A program made the translations under genes and the position numbers. This document shows positions 1 through 9,101 of a stretch of DNA of 64,000 bases, piece by piece. Source of the DNA: Caballeronia sp. SBC1 (lineage in GTDB: Bacteria > Pseudomonadota > Gammaproteobacteria > Burkholderiales > Burkholderiaceae); NCBI RefSeq assembly GCF_011493005.1, contig NZ_CP049156.1, forward strand, positions 2,914,001 to 2,978,000, in the 5' to 3' direction. The notes beneath the pieces are model-generated. The model was not told the origin of the DNA, did no database searches, and saw only the letters and a program-made list of their open reading frames with translations. Each line of letters begins with the position of its first letter. The first letter of the stretch is position 1.

Positions 1-2953
1 CTTCCCGCGCTTCAATGCTGTCCAGATAGTTACGAACTCGAGCCCAGTTCCAAGCCTCCCGCCAGTGGGCAGGCCATGTGAGGTCTTCTCCTGCAGCGTG
101 TACAGGCACGCTGCGTAGACGCGAAGCCAGACGAACTGCGCCAGCCGTTTCAATCTTCTTGCTGTGAGTGCGAACTACCTCGAGTTCGATGAAAAGCCCT
201 TCAATGCGACGCAATTCAGCAACGAGTTCAGCGTACTCGGATGCCGCCTTGTCGGCAGTGAGTGCAGAGTCGCCAAGCCGAGTTTCCGCGAAGTTCCGGA
301 GGCGCTCGGCAACCGGACCGCGCGTACCCGCAAGCTTTTCACGCAAGATGGAAAGGTTCGTGGTTGCCTGCGCGAGTTCCACTCGACTCAAGTGTTGGCG
401 CAGATACTCGCGCACACGCGCTAGCTGCTTGGAGCCGCCTCGCAGGTCTTCAACCGGCGGCTCGGCGAAAACCTTGTCGGCCGCCGCCGCGAGATGCACA
501 TCGTGGTTTGTCGCGAACTTATGTGCTTTGCGAGCGGCGATGGTGACGCGCTCGATGTTCCTCAATTGTGTCACGCTCGGCGTAAGCCGAGGCACCGCAA
601 GTGCGTCGGCGAACTCATTCCAGCGGGCGCAGAAAGATGCGACTTTGTCGTGCAGGGCGACATAGCTGAAAACGTGCTGCCAATCCGACTCGTTTTTCGG
701 CTCGATTTCCGAAATTCGGATGGCCGCGACTTTTTCTTTGGCGTCGCCGACACCCATGGCGAACATACCAAAAGGCTTACCGGTCGTGGCCGCTCGCTCC
801 AGTGCCTCTTTCACCTTCGCTGACGCAAGTGCGGCCTCGTCGATTTTGACAGGACGCTGCATGAAGGCAGAGCGTGCCTCCATCAGTTGGTCAGACTCGG
901 TGAAGAGCGCCTCTAAAGCGGTGCGTTCTGTGGAGTGGTCGGCGCGACGGCATTTGCGGCGCAACTCGAACGGCCAGGTTTCCTCCGTCTCTTCAATTTC
1001 GGCCGCGAGCGTTATCGCCGCATCTACGTTCGGTAGCATCTCCCGCGCGTGTTGGTAGACGTCGTCGGTCGTCGCCCGCAGGGCAAGCAGCGTGCCCTTC
1101 GCCTCGGCCTCTCGCAGGCTGGCGATATTGAGCATGACCGTATGCAACCGACGCACGTCATCTACTGCCAAAAGACTCGCACTCGACGGCAGCTTGGACG
1201 AAACGTATTCGAGGTCCGGGCCGAGGGTTCTTCTCGCCTCCCGCAACGCGCCGACCTCGTCCGCGACAAGCGGCGGGGCATGCTCGGCCTCGAGCGAAAG
1301 TAAGTCGTCAAACCATGAATAGGTCTTTTCGCCTTCGATGACAAGCTCAGCCATTTTTTGCGCACGCATTGGGACGCCATCGACCTGGATGTCGGACAGC
1401 TGTGTCATCGCAATTTCGTCGATGCGGTGGTCGATTCGGTGCATGGCCTCGTGGGCACGGTCGATATCGGAGAGGTTTGCCTTGATTTGGCTTGCCACCA
1501 CGTCAGGATTCATTTGACTCACATGGTGGATGATTGCCTCAATGCTGGCCTGGAATTGCTGCATCCCCTGCCGGTCGCCGGAAAGCAGCGCCACGGTCAA
1601 AGGCCGTACTTCCTCTGGAATCTTTTCCTGCAGCAGCTCAAGCGCCTTCTCACCCTTCGAAGTCACGAGAATTTTCTTCCCGTTCGCCAGGTAGTGGCAA
1701 ATGATGTTGGCGATGGTGTGGGTCTTGCCAGTCCCTGGTGGCCCTTGAACCGCGACGCCGTCCGAGCGCTCCAACTGCTCGACGATGGTCACTTGCTCAT
1801 GGTTATACGGCAGCGGGAAAAACAGCTCTTTCGGCTTGCCAGAAGAAGCGCCAGATGCGCCGCCAGCGAGACCACGGAATGAGACCGCGTCGTAGCTGAC
1901 TTTTTCATCGGAGGGCGCTGTCACAAGAGCAAGGGGCCCCTCGGGAATCTCGGCGCCGGCTTTGAGACGCGCTTTGAGACGCTCGATGTCCTCGTGCAAG
2001 AAATTGTTCGACCGAGGACGCGAATGAAGCACCCACAGGTCCGTTACGAGAAGCTTCTCGCCCGCTGGCGGCAACCCTACCTGACCTTCGACGTATTTGC
2101 CGTTGCGGTCGAGGTTGCCCGCGATACCGCGTAGCGCGTGTTGGAAGCTACCTGGGTCAAACGGATTCAGCAGCCGGTCCGACGAGCGCTCGAGTTCTTC
2201 CCGGGCAACGCGTTCCACAGCCGCTGCGCTTTGCAGTTGGCATGCGGCAAATGCATCGAACTCTATGCGCGGGCCGGTCGCACGCGGCCGGACTTCGATG
2301 GCGAGCGTGCGGTCGTCAATGGACAGTTCGAGCGATTGCGTGAGGACGGGATACTGGTAGTCGAATTCGACTTTTTTCGTACGCTCCTCGAAGTTCATCT
2401 TCCACGATGCGACACCGATACCGCAAACCATCTCCTGTGGTTTGGCTGTGTCTTCGAGTTCCAGCTGCTGCTTAAGCGAGAAAAGCTCGCCGTAGAGTCG
2501 AATGGCCTGCCAACGAGGCTTCTCAACCTCGGCCCAGGTCTGCCAAAGCACCGAGTATCGTTCAACGCCAGCCTGTACCGACGCTTTCTCGCTATCTACC
2601 AACGCTTGGGCCTCGGTTTCTGGGAGACCGTCCGTCAAGTTCGCGATGCGTCGCTCGAGCACGGCTTCGTTCAGGCGTGGAGGTTTCCCGGTCGGATTAG
2701 TGTCGACGACCAGCAAATCCTTAAGCTCCTGCGGAACAACTGGTGGATTCTGAGCCTCGAGTCGAGCAACCCGGAGCCACACATGGTCGCCCTCGACCTT
2801 CATGTCGAGGTCAACGCCGGGCAATGCACGTAGGTCGGCGCTCGTGCGTAGAAAACCATCAGCGCCCGAAAGCTTGAAACCGCGCGGGTCAATATCTTTT
2901 GATTGCTCGATGACGTAGTCAAGCAGCTTGGTAAGCAAGCCGGAAGTACTCAT
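1..2953 (-). CDS. Large AAA/SF1 helicase-like ATPase, C-terminus beyond window
   Basis: The reading frame is open from an ATG at 2953 to the window edge, giving about 984 residues, so the C-terminal part is missing. A P-loop GPPGTGKT followed by HTIANIICHYLANGKK lies near residues 403-425, as in superfamily 1 DNA2/UPF1-type helicases and related AAA ATPases. A long charged, probably coiled region follows it. The first 400 residues match nothing I recognise. The start overlaps the stop of the upstream regulator gene by ATGA, so the two are translationally coupled. Helicase motifs after Walker A and any C-terminal nuclease would lie outside the window. Similar large ATPases often sit in mobile or defence regions. 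The ATPase call is firm; helicase activity and a defence role are inference. Confidence 0.75.
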   Translation of the reverse strand, partial: MSTSGLLTKLLDYVIEQSKDIDPRGFKLSGADGFLRTSADLRALPGVDLDMKVEGDHVWLRVARLEAQNPPVVPQELKDLLVVDTNPTGKPPRLNEAVLERRIANLTDGLPETEAQALVDSEKASVQAGVERYSVLWQTWAEVEKPRWQAIRLYGELFSLKQQLELEDTAKPQEMVCGIGVASWKMNFEERTKKVEFDYQYPVLTQSLELSIDDRTLAIEVRPRATGPRIEFDAFAACQLQSAAAVERVAREELERSSDRLLNPFDPGSFQHALRGIAGNLDRNGKYVEGQVGLPPAGEKLLVTDLWVLHSRPRSNNFLHEDIERLKARLKAGAEIPEGPLALVTAPSDEKVSYDAVSFRGLAGGASGASSGKPKELFFPLPYNHEQVTIVEQLERSDGVAVQGPPGTGKTHTIANIICHYLANGKKILVTSKGEKALELLQEKIPEEVRPLTVALLSGDRQGMQQFQASIEAIIHHVSQMNPDVVASQIKANLSDIDRAHEAMHRIDHRIDEIAMTQLSDIQVDGVPMRAQKMAELVIEGEKTYSWFDDLLSLEAEHAPPLVADEVGALREARRTLGPDLEYVSSKLPSSASLLAVDDVRRLHTVMLNIASLREAEAKGTLLALRATTDDVYQHAREMLPNVDAAITLAAEIEETEETWPFELRRKCRRADHSTERTALEALFTESDQLMEARSAFMQRPVKIDEAALASAKVKEALERAATTGKPFGMFAMGVGDAKEKVAAIRISEIEPKNESDWQHVFSYVALHDKVASFCARWNEFADALAVPRLTPSVTQLRNIERVTIAARKAHKFATNHDVHLAAAADKVFAEPPVEDLRGGSKQLARVREYLRQHLSRVELAQATTNLSILREKLAGTRGPVAERLRNFAETRLGDSALTADKAASEYAELVAELRRIEGLFIELEVVRTHSKKIETAGAVRLASRLRSVPVHAAGEDLTWPAHWREAWNWARVRNYLDSIEARE

Positions 2954-3138
2954 TTGCCCCTCGGATTCGATGCGGTCGTACGTGGGTCCGCCAGGCCGAG
3001 CTTTCGACAATGCGCGAGAATCAGCGTCTCAAGCAGGTTGGTCTGGCTGCGATTCTCATAATCCGCAGCAGCCTGAAGCAGACGCTTTATGTCCGGGCGT
3101 ACCCGCGCGTTGATGGTTTCGGTCTTCCCAGCAGGCAT
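2950..3138 (-). CDS. Ribbon-helix-helix regulator, 62 aa
   Basis: This short protein starts with a beta-strand-like TETINARVRPDIKRLL and continues with two helices (QAAADYENRSQTNLLETLI), the layout of Arc/CopG ribbon-helix-helix DNA-binding proteins, which act as dimers. It is the first gene of a two-gene operon, its TGA overlapping the ATG of the large ATPase. A perfect 5-bp inverted repeat with a 3-bp spacer lies 27 bp upstream and could be its operator. By analogy with antitoxin-type regulators it may repress its own operon. That role is inferred; the fold call rests on the sequence pattern. Confidence 0.65.
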   Translation of the reverse strand: MPAGKTETINARVRPDIKRLLQAAADYENRSQTNLLETLILAHCRKLGLADPRTTASNPRGK

Positions 3139-3164
3139 AGCCTTCCCGATGATTTTGTAATGCG

Positions 3165-3177
3165 GTGTACGTTACAC
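3165..3177. promoter_or_regulatory. Palindrome upstream of the RHH-ATPase operon
   Basis: GTGTA-CGT-TACAC is a perfect inverted repeat, 27-39 bp upstream of the ribbon-helix-helix start. Position and symmetry suit an operator for a dimeric regulator. Binding is not shown. Confidence 0.35.
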
Positions 3178-3449
3178 AAATGTCTCATGCACAGCAATGT
3201 GTGCTCGCCTATCCAGCAAGTGGATTTCACCTGCCGCTGCGATAAAAGGGTCACATCAATTTGATTTGCAAAATCGCAGTTGGCACGACATTGCTGTGAA
3301 AAAGCTTGCAGGCGTCACCGGATACGGCGCATCTCATGGGGCGGCTTCGCGGCATGCCTCTTGCCCGTGAGGGGCTTGGCAACGAAAGCAAAAGGTCGGG
3401 TCATCGAATATAGTTTCGAGCAACGAAAACCATTACCGAGGAGCCGAGC
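3178..3449. other. Intergenic region between divergent genes
   Basis: No gene seen. It separates the leftward RHH-ATPase operon from the rightward response regulator and must hold both promoters. A Shine-Dalgarno-like GAGGAG lies about 7 bp before the ATG at 3450. Confidence 0.4.
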
Positions 3450-3794
3450 ATGAAGGTCTTGTTTGTTGACGACGACCCTGCGTCAGCCGACGCGCTGGCC
3501 GCGCTTGCGATAGAGCTGGGACATGAGCCCTCCGCTGCCTATGACAGCGAGGGAACTGTCGCACAGGCACGTGCCGTGGCTTTCGACTTGATACTGTTAG
3601 ACATCCAGCTTGGAGGCGCCGATGGTCGAGACGTTTGCGCCGACATACGACGCGAAGGCGCCTCACGACATTGTCAGATTCTTGCAATGACAGGGCATGT
3701 TGGCTTAGAGCAAGGCGTGAGTCTTGGTGATGTCAATGGGTACGTCCTGAAACCGCTACAATTCGACCGCCTTGAAGAATTGCTTACGTCATAA
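3450..3794 (+). CDS. Single-domain response regulator (CheY-like)
   Basis: This 114-residue protein is only a receiver domain. The acidic pocket is in VLFVDDDPAS (residues 3-12), the phospho-acceptor aspartate in LILLDIQLGG (near residue 51), the conserved threonine in LAMTGH and the lysine in VLKPLQ. It has no output domain, so it would act by protein contact or in a phosphorelay. GAGGAG upstream supports the start. No kinase is adjacent; the nearest are the two at 30-33 kb. The receiver fold is clear and the partner unknown. Confidence 0.85.
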   Translation: MKVLFVDDDPASADALAALAIELGHEPSAAYDSEGTVAQARAVAFDLILLDIQLGGADGRDVCADIRREGASRHCQILAMTGHVGLEQGVSLGDVNGYVLKPLQFDRLEELLTS

Positions 3795-3914
3795 CCGCCG
3801 TCTTTCACCAGGCGAAGAAGTCCCAAAGTGCTTTGCTCGGCTCCTCGAGTAAGGCAAATTTGGACCACTGTCGAATATCTTCGTGAACCTTCAGCCGAAC
3901 GGAGCATGTCGTAA

Positions 3915-4230
3915 TTATGCGCGGCCGGGCATAAAATGCGAATAAAGCAGCCGCGAAATCTCCGCAGCTCCTCCCACAGTTCCAACGCCTATATGCGGCA
4001 CTATTAATTCCTCCCGGAGGGGTGGCTGTGTAATACGCGAGGTCTGTGAAGCTCGCCGAATCGTCGGACGGTAGGCAATGATTTGCCTGCACCCAGTTCC
4101 ACTACTGTGTGGCGCTGCGAGCCGCGGAGCCGGCCTGTAAGCCGGTCCAATTGCCGTTCTGAATGCTTGTCAACGCAGGCCCGGTCGCCGAACATTAATA
4201 TGTTGGGCCGCGCCCGCTTCCCGCATCGTG
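3915..4230 (-). pseudogene. 3' fragment of a Sir2-family gene
   Basis: The minus strand matches the last third of the intact Sir2-family gene at 10774-11604, from the CPRCGK zinc-binding region through RPNILMFGD and VVELGAGK to the stop. About 15 bp of shared sequence continue beyond the stop. The frame is lost near the end by small indels, and everything before the zinc-binding region is absent, including the NAD-binding N-terminus and catalytic histidine. It is a dead, truncated copy. Confidence 0.75.
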
Positions 4231-4276
4231 ATTGAAGCGCAAAGGGCTCTTGTCCCCTCCAGACCAAAACTGGGTG

Positions 4277-4624
4277 TCAACTCAACTTAGCGCCGCTCAT
4301 TGCTTCTGCACATACCAACAGCATGCGCTGAACCAGCGTGCTCGCCTTATTCAAAGACATATCTCCCGTAAACAGCGCCTGCACATGTGCTTGCCGAACA
4401 GCAACCCCGGCGCTGCGCAAGTCGCGTCGAGCAACCCGCAACGCAAGTTGCCCTAGGTTCACACGTTCGAGCCACGACATTCTCATGGAATTGCGCCTAA
4501 GCCATAGACGGCAGCTCTCAACTACATGGTCGACGCGCCACTCGCATGTAAGGCTATGTGATGCTGCTGCGGTCGCTACAAGAAAGCAAAGCAGTTCTGC
4601 GCGGTCCTCAAATGCTACGTTCAT
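4277..4624 (-). CDS. Conserved small protein, family B (115 aa)
   Basis: Function unknown. It starts at an ATG 8 bp after a purine-rich AAAGAGGG. The core reads WRVDHVVESCRLWLRRN, then SWLERVNLGQLA and HVQALFTGDMSLNKAS. The gene at 7488-7838 shares the pattern HxVES..WLxxN...SWLER, and a dead copy lies at 12208-12490, so this is a duplicated local family. It looks soluble and helical, with no signal peptide or membrane segment. Confidence 0.6.
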   Translation of the reverse strand: MNVAFEDRAELLCFLVATAAASHSLTCEWRVDHVVESCRLWLRRNSMRMSWLERVNLGQLALRVARRDLRSAGVAVRQAHVQALFTGDMSLNKASTLVQRMLLVCAEAMSGAKLS

Positions 4625-4703
4625 CTTTAAGCCCTCTTTCCTTATATCTTCGCGGAGCGCGTGAATCGAGCGCTGGCTGCAGCTGACGCCTGTAGCCACG
4701 CAG

Positions 4704-4859
4704 TTACCGTCGCATGCGGGACGATGGTGTCGATGGTGAACGTCCATCGTCCGAAACGTAGCACGTCGGCTTGCCCGCCTTACTGCGCACGATAACCTCG
4801 ACGACCGTCTCGCCGAACGCAGCTCGCGCCTCAGCTTCGACCGCCGCCATCTGAGGCAT
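4704..4859 (-). CDS. Short copy of small family E
   Basis: A 51-residue frame begins MPQMAAVEAEARAAFGE and continues to KAGKPTCYVSDDGR. It resembles the N-terminal half of the protein at 26261-26536 (MPEVAAFMERLRTAFGD ... GKPGEATFYARENGR) but lacks that protein's cysteine-rich C-terminus. It is therefore probably a truncated or decaying copy. Function unknown. Confidence 0.4.
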   Translation of the reverse strand: MPQMAAVEAEARAAFGETVVEVIVRSKAGKPTCYVSDDGRSPSTPSSRMRR

Positions 4860-4954
4860 CGGATGTTGCTTGCGTCTTACCACCATATCCACAAGCACCC
4901 TTACAGTCGACTTAAAAGGGGCAATTCACCGTTTCGCAAAGACAAGATAGACTA

Positions 4955-4970
4955 CTGTACATCCATACAG
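4955..4970. promoter_or_regulatory. LexA (SOS) box upstream of umuD
   Basis: CTGTACATCCATACAG fits the proteobacterial LexA consensus CTGT-N8-ACAG exactly and ends 12 bp before the umuD start. A TACTGT hexamer overlapping it could be the -10 element. LexA bound here would repress umuDC until DNA damage. Confidence 0.85.
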
Positions 4971-4982
4971 TGTCCGACGTCC

Positions 4983-5426
4983 ATGAGCCACCCGATTCCC
5001 ATCACCGACGACGCTGTAGGCTCATTTCTCATCGAAGTGCTGGCAAAAGTGCCTGCGGGGTTTCCTAGCCCGGCGCAAGACCACACGCAAAAACGCATCG
5101 ACTTGAACGAAGTGCTGGTCCTAAATCCAATAGCGACGTTCCTGTTTCAAGTGGAAGGGGATTCCATGGTCGATGCACGTATCTTCGATGGCGACCGTCT
5201 CATCGTTGACCGGTCGGTCGAGGCGGTTCACGGGCGCATCGTCCTCGCGTGCGTCGACGACGAGTTTACTGTCAAGCGGTTGTTCAAACGCGCCGGCGTG
5301 GTCCGCCTTCATGCCGCCAATCCGAAATATGCGCCAATTACTTTTGTCGAGGGCCAAGAGATGAGCGTGTGGGGCGTCGTTACCTGGAATTTGCGACAAG
5401 TGCTGCATCAGCAGAAACGTCGATGA
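4983..5426 (+). CDS. umuD: UmuD, DNA polymerase V accessory protein and self-cleaving protease
   Basis: The protein has 147 residues, the usual UmuD length. The cleavage site is in [10 protein letters not shown] near residue 24 (Ala-Gly instead of the Cys-Gly of E. coli). The catalytic serine lies in VEGDSMVDA and the lysine in FTVKRLF, the Ser-Lys dyad of the LexA/UmuD S24 family. RecA-stimulated self-cleavage gives UmuD', which joins UmuC in translesion synthesis. I chose the ATG at 4983, just after the LexA box, over upstream in-frame starts because it gives the family N-terminus. The stop overlaps the umuC start by ATGA. Confidence 0.93.
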   Translation: MSHPIPITDDAVGSFLIEVLAKVPAGFPSPAQDHTQKRIDLNEVLVLNPIATFLFQVEGDSMVDARIFDGDRLIVDRSVEAVHGRIVLACVDDEFTVKRLFKRAGVVRLHAANPKYAPITFVEGQEMSVWGVVTWNLRQVLHQQKRR

Positions 5427-6694
5427 CAACCTTTGCGCTCATCGATGGCAACAATTTCTACGTCTCATGCGAGCGTTGTTTCAACCCGTCGCTTATTGGC
5501 AAGCCAGTCGTCGTTCTCAGCAACAACGACGGGTGCGCGGTAGCGCGCTCGCAGGAGGCGAAGGATTTGAAGGTTGGGATGGGCCAGCCTTGGTTTCAAA
5601 TCCGCGACCTAGAGCGCACAAATGGGCTGATAGCGCTGAGCTCGAACTATGCGCTGTATGCGGACCTGAGCGACCGCATGATGTTTGTCATTGGGCAGTA
5701 TTCCCCTGTTCAGGAAATCTACTCAATCGACGAATGCTTCATCGACTTGAGCGGCTTTCGCCGCGACCTTACAACTTATGGACTAGAGATACGCGCTCAA
5801 GTGCTGCAGTGGATTGGCATTCCGACTTGCATCGGCATCGGCCCGACGAAGACGCTCGCGAAAATGGCCAATCACATCGCCAAGAAAAACGTGGGGCGAC
5901 TTTGGCAAGGCGTATGTGATATCAACGTGCTCACGGCAGACGAGTGCGATGGCATGTTCGCGAACGTTGACGTAGGGGAAGTCTGGGGCGTGGGCCGCAA
6001 GATTGGAGCGCGCCTAAAGGAGATGGGACTCGAGACGGTGCTGCAGTTCAAGCGCGCCACTCCCTCGTTCATCCGCAAGCAATTCTCGGTCGTACTCGAG
6101 CGTACGCTGCTCGAGCTCAACGGAATTGCTTGTTACGGATTTGAGGACGCGGGTCAGCCGCAGAAGCAAGTGCTTTGCTCGCGAAGCTTTGGCCACGTTG
6201 TGTACACACTTGATGAGCTTACGCAGGCAATGACGCAATTCGTCGCGACTGCTTCGGAACGTCTGCGTCGTCAATCATTAAAAGCGAACCACGTCCAGGT
6301 GTTCATTCGCACCAGCCCGTTCAAGAAGGAAGACCCTCAATACAGCCGTGCGATAAACGTACCTCTCGCTTCGCCGACGTCCGATACGCTCACACTTGTC
6401 GACTCTGCTCTTCTAGGCTTGCGTCAAATTTATCAAGAGGGTTTTCGATACGCGAAAGCAGGCGTCTTGCTTCACGAATTGCAAGCGACCTCTGTCGAAC
6501 AAGTTGAGCTCTTTGGGCGCGATGCAAGCCGGAGCGCGAAGTTGATGGTCGCGCTCGATGCTATCAATGATAAGTACGGCCGAGGCACACTCAAAATCGG
6601 CGCTGTCGAGCAGCGTCGGACCTGGCACATGAATCAGGACAGGCGAAGCCCAGCTTATACGACTGATTGGGCGTCGCTACCCATCGTGCGTTAG
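5423..6694 (+). CDS. umuC: UmuC, Y-family DNA polymerase V catalytic subunit
   Basis: The 423-residue protein starts with the Y-family palm signature [19 protein letters not shown], holding the first metal-binding aspartate. The second acidic pair is in [12 protein letters not shown], with helix-hairpin-helix and little-finger regions behind ([12 protein letters not shown] near residue 185). Length is normal and no motif is missing. With UmuD' it inserts bases opposite lesions and raises mutation. It overlaps umuD by 4 bp and shares its LexA-controlled promoter. Mobile umuDC pairs are common on plasmids. Confidence 0.93.
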   Translation: MTTFALIDGNNFYVSCERCFNPSLIGKPVVVLSNNDGCAVARSQEAKDLKVGMGQPWFQIRDLERTNGLIALSSNYALYADLSDRMMFVIGQYSPVQEIYSIDECFIDLSGFRRDLTTYGLEIRAQVLQWIGIPTCIGIGPTKTLAKMANHIAKKNVGRLWQGVCDINVLTADECDGMFANVDVGEVWGVGRKIGARLKEMGLETVLQFKRATPSFIRKQFSVVLERTLLELNGIACYGFEDAGQPQKQVLCSRSFGHVVYTLDELTQAMTQFVATASERLRRQSLKANHVQVFIRTSPFKKEDPQYSRAINVPLASPTSDTLTLVDSALLGLRQIYQEGFRYAKAGVLLHELQATSVEQVELFGRDASRSAKLMVALDAINDKYGRGTLKIGAVEQRRTWHMNQDRRSPAYTTDWASLPIVR

Positions 6695-7128
6695 CAACGC
6701 ATTCCGCGCCAGCGGTACTATTGGTTGAATGGTTCGCGCTCGCGGAGCAACTGACGGATACCGATGCCATTGGTGCGGAGCAGGCTTATCGAAAAACGCT
6801 TGCGTTGGCTTCTGAGCCGCATTACCACGCTTACACAAATCTCGGCGTGTTGCTATGCGAGGCCGAATCTAAGTGCGACGAGGCGTTGTCCGTATTTGAC
6901 GTCGCGTTGACGCATTTTCCTGACGACACCCTACTGCACTTTAATCGCGCCGTTGTGCTCGAGGACTTGGGGCGCTACACGGCTGCCGTGGCAGCGTATG
7001 AGCGATGCATTGAGCTTGACCCAACGCATGCCGACGCTCATTTCAACGTAGCGCGGTTAAGTGAGATAAGTGGCGACAAACAAGGACTTTTGCGGCACCT
7101 CAATGCGTATCGCAGGCTCATCGGCTGA
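6667..7128 (+). CDS. Tetratricopeptide-repeat protein
   Basis: A 153-residue frame with about three TPR units: [20 protein letters not shown], then [20 protein letters not shown], then [18 protein letters not shown] units form helical hairpins that bind other proteins. The ATG at 6667 lies inside the end of umuC; a start near 6721-6730 is also possible because the TPR region begins later. It may be co-transcribed with umuDC and so damage-inducible, though no function is known. It could also be the surviving C-terminal part of a longer protein. Confidence 0.6.
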   Translation: MGVATHRALATHSAPAVLLVEWFALAEQLTDTDAIGAEQAYRKTLALASEPHYHAYTNLGVLLCEAESKCDEALSVFDVALTHFPDDTLLHFNRAVVLEDLGRYTAAVAAYERCIELDPTHADAHFNVARLSEISGDKQGLLRHLNAYRRLIG

Positions 7129-7255
7129 CGACGCCGCGGGCCTTTCCGGGGGTCGTGTTCGCGAAGACCGTCCTTCAGTCCGCTGCACGACGAACACGCT
7201 ATCTACCATTGGGCAACGAGCTGTAGTGATGCATGGGAAAGAAAAGGGCAACGTC

Positions 7256-7456
7256 TTAGCCGTGTGTGTCCACCCACGCTCTCGCCCAATCGAGGCCAAT
7301 GAGCCGAGCCTCATCTTCGGTTGAGCAGGTGGCGAGGACACCTGAGCCGCCGACTAGCTTCGTACCCAGCGTGATACTGCCGCTCGCCGCATAACCATCC
7401 TGCTGCGAAATGGCGTGCCCCCAGATTGTGTAGCCGTTATAACTTTCGGGTTCCAT
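7256..7456 (-). CDS. Conserved small protein, family C (66 aa)
   Basis: Function unknown. It starts MEPESYNGYTIWGHAISQQ and contains YAASGSITLGTK. The pattern YxGYxxWGxAIxQQ...YAASGxIT recurs in the protein at 25978-26217, so this is a duplicated small family. No membrane segment. The longer frame starting at 7531 is less likely because similarity begins at the ATG at 7456. Confidence 0.55.
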   Translation of the reverse strand: MEPESYNGYTIWGHAISQQDGYAASGSITLGTKLVGGSGVLATCSTEDEARLIGLDWARAWVDTHG

Positions 7457-7487
7457 TCTTCGCCTGCGGTTCCAATAAGCCGGTATG

Positions 7488-7838
7488 TCAGTGTGAGACT
7501 GCACTGTTACATCGCCTCCAAATTTTGGCAACCATCGGCGAACCGTATTTCACTGTCATCGCGGTAGTGAAAAGCTGCTCGGGCCGAGCGTCATCGCTAT
7601 CGCTCAGCCCGCATCCCACCACCTTCCGGGCGATTTCACGCGCCTGTGCGACAACTTCAATTCGTTCGAGCCAGCTCGCCGTCAACGCGTTCTGTTGCAG
7701 CCAGATGCGCGTCGATTCCACAAGGTGGTCGTTGCTGAGCCAACTGCCCTGCAGAGACAGCGCAGCAACATCGCTCACAGCGAGGAAGCAGCGAAGCACT
7801 GACTTGTGTGCGTCAGTGAGCAATGGCAACCGATGCAT
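7488..7838 (-). CDS. Conserved small protein, family B (116 aa)
   Basis: Second intact copy of the family at 4277-4624. It starts MHRLPLLTDAHKSVLRCFL and shares HLVESTRIWLQQN and TASWLERIEVVAQAREIA. Identity to the first copy is low, so the duplication is old or the copies arrived separately. Its 5' end overlaps the opposing Nudix pseudogene by a few bases. Function unknown. Confidence 0.55.
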   Translation of the reverse strand: MHRLPLLTDAHKSVLRCFLAVSDVAALSLQGSWLSNDHLVESTRIWLQQNALTASWLERIEVVAQAREIARKVVGCGLSDSDDARPEQLFTTAMTVKYGSPMVAKIWRRCNSAVSH

Positions 7839-8463
7839 AGACCTGGAGAATTGGCGGAACGTAGATTGACGCAGGCGCGTCGCCAGTTGGCAATTGCGCA
7901 AACCGGACTGCATTATTCGGCGGAGGCTTTCGACAGGGAGCGCTACGAAGAAGTGCTGGGTATCGCCCACGCCCAGCTTGCCGAGCTCGCAGATATGCAA
8001 ACAGAAGAGGTCATGCACCTTTTCGCTTGTGAAGAAGGCTACGCAAATCCGAGGCTCGACGTTCGCTGCGCCGTCTTTGATGACACCGGTCACGTCCTGC
8101 TCGTGCGCGAATCTGCGGATTGTTGCTGGTCCTTGCCCGGTGGATGGGCATATTGGCGCTTCACCGGCCGAAAACGCCATACGCGAAGTTCGCGAGGAAA
8201 GCGGGTACGCTGTAAGCATCAAGCGATTACTCGCACTCTGGGATATGCCAAAACACGGGCATCCGCCATCTGTCTTTCATATCTGGAAGCTGGTGTTTCT
8301 CGGCGAGCTTGGCGCTTTGGGCGAGATATCTGGCGTGGAAACGAACGCCGTCGGCTTCTTTCACATTGCCGCGCTGCCCCCATTGTCGCTGGGCCGGATT
8401 TTGCCTCAGCAGATTCGGAAACTGTATGAACTTCGATGTAATGGGGGCATGGAGTTTGACTGA
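7833..8463 (+). pseudogene. Frameshifted Nudix hydrolase
   Basis: The first frame gives RQLAIAQTGLHYSAEAFDR and VRCAVFDDTGHVLLVRE, typical of Nudix enzymes with the NUDIX_N_2 N-terminal region, up to SLPGGWA near 8150. The rest, GASPAENAIREVREESGY with the Nudix-box REVREE core and the C-terminal strands, is in another frame. Two bases appear to be missing between GGWA and IGASP. The first glutamate of the GX5EX7REUXEEXGU box is also alanine. Such enzymes hydrolyse nucleoside diphosphate derivatives; this copy is probably inactive unless the shift is a sequencing error. Confidence 0.8.
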
Positions 8464-8494
8464 TTCGGCTTGGTTGTTACAGTCGGCCTTTGGT

Positions 8495-8797
8495 TCAGCC
8501 GACGCGTGGCCGCGAGCGCATTCTCTCCAATAACTCGCTTCCAAAGGTGACGCGAATCGTGCCGGCATCGGCCACCAATTCAAGGGCGGGCCCGCTATCG
8601 CCCATGTGGTCTCGACACATAATCATTGCGGGATAACCGATGCCCCCACTCGTTTGTAGAGTGTCAAGGTTGGAGTTCTGGCGCCGACGCTCTTGGTCAA
8701 AATACCAAGATAAGTACGGACCGCACGCACGGACAGCGGTTCCAGCGAGCCCTGACATATTTGAAGGTCGCGTGGATGTCATTATCTTCGGTACCAA
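8495..8797 (-). CDS. Doubtful small ORF in a gene-poor stretch
   Basis: An open frame of 100 codons ending ELLERMRSRPRVG. I recognise no motif or paralogue in the window. It lies in the 640-bp gap between the Nudix pseudogene and the hypothetical gene at 9102-9545, where I see nothing else. It may be a remnant or chance. Confidence 0.25.
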   Translation of the reverse strand: MVPKIMTSTRPSNMSGLAGTAVRACGPYLSWYFDQERRRQNSNLDTLQTSGGIGYPAMIMCRDHMGDSGPALELVADAGTIRVTFGSELLERMRSRPRVG

Positions 8798-9101
8798 AGA
8801 AATCGGGGTATTCGGAGAGCGATAGTGGGCGCCGAATATTGCAGCGACATCGACAAGAAAGCCTGAGCTTCAAACGCGCTGTAGGCTAGCGCACCAACAT
8901 CGAAAAATCGAATGAAAGCGGATGGCAAACACTGCGAGCATTGGGACAAACGCAGACGACCCAAGAAAGGTTCGCAGTATGCACAACGCATACACCAAAG
9001 CTTATCTCAGATAGCAGCGATTGATAATCTGGAGGCAGCTGTTGCCATCTGCACCCGGGCCGCCCTACTCGCGTCATTGCCGCCTGGTCGCCATGTCATA
9101 C

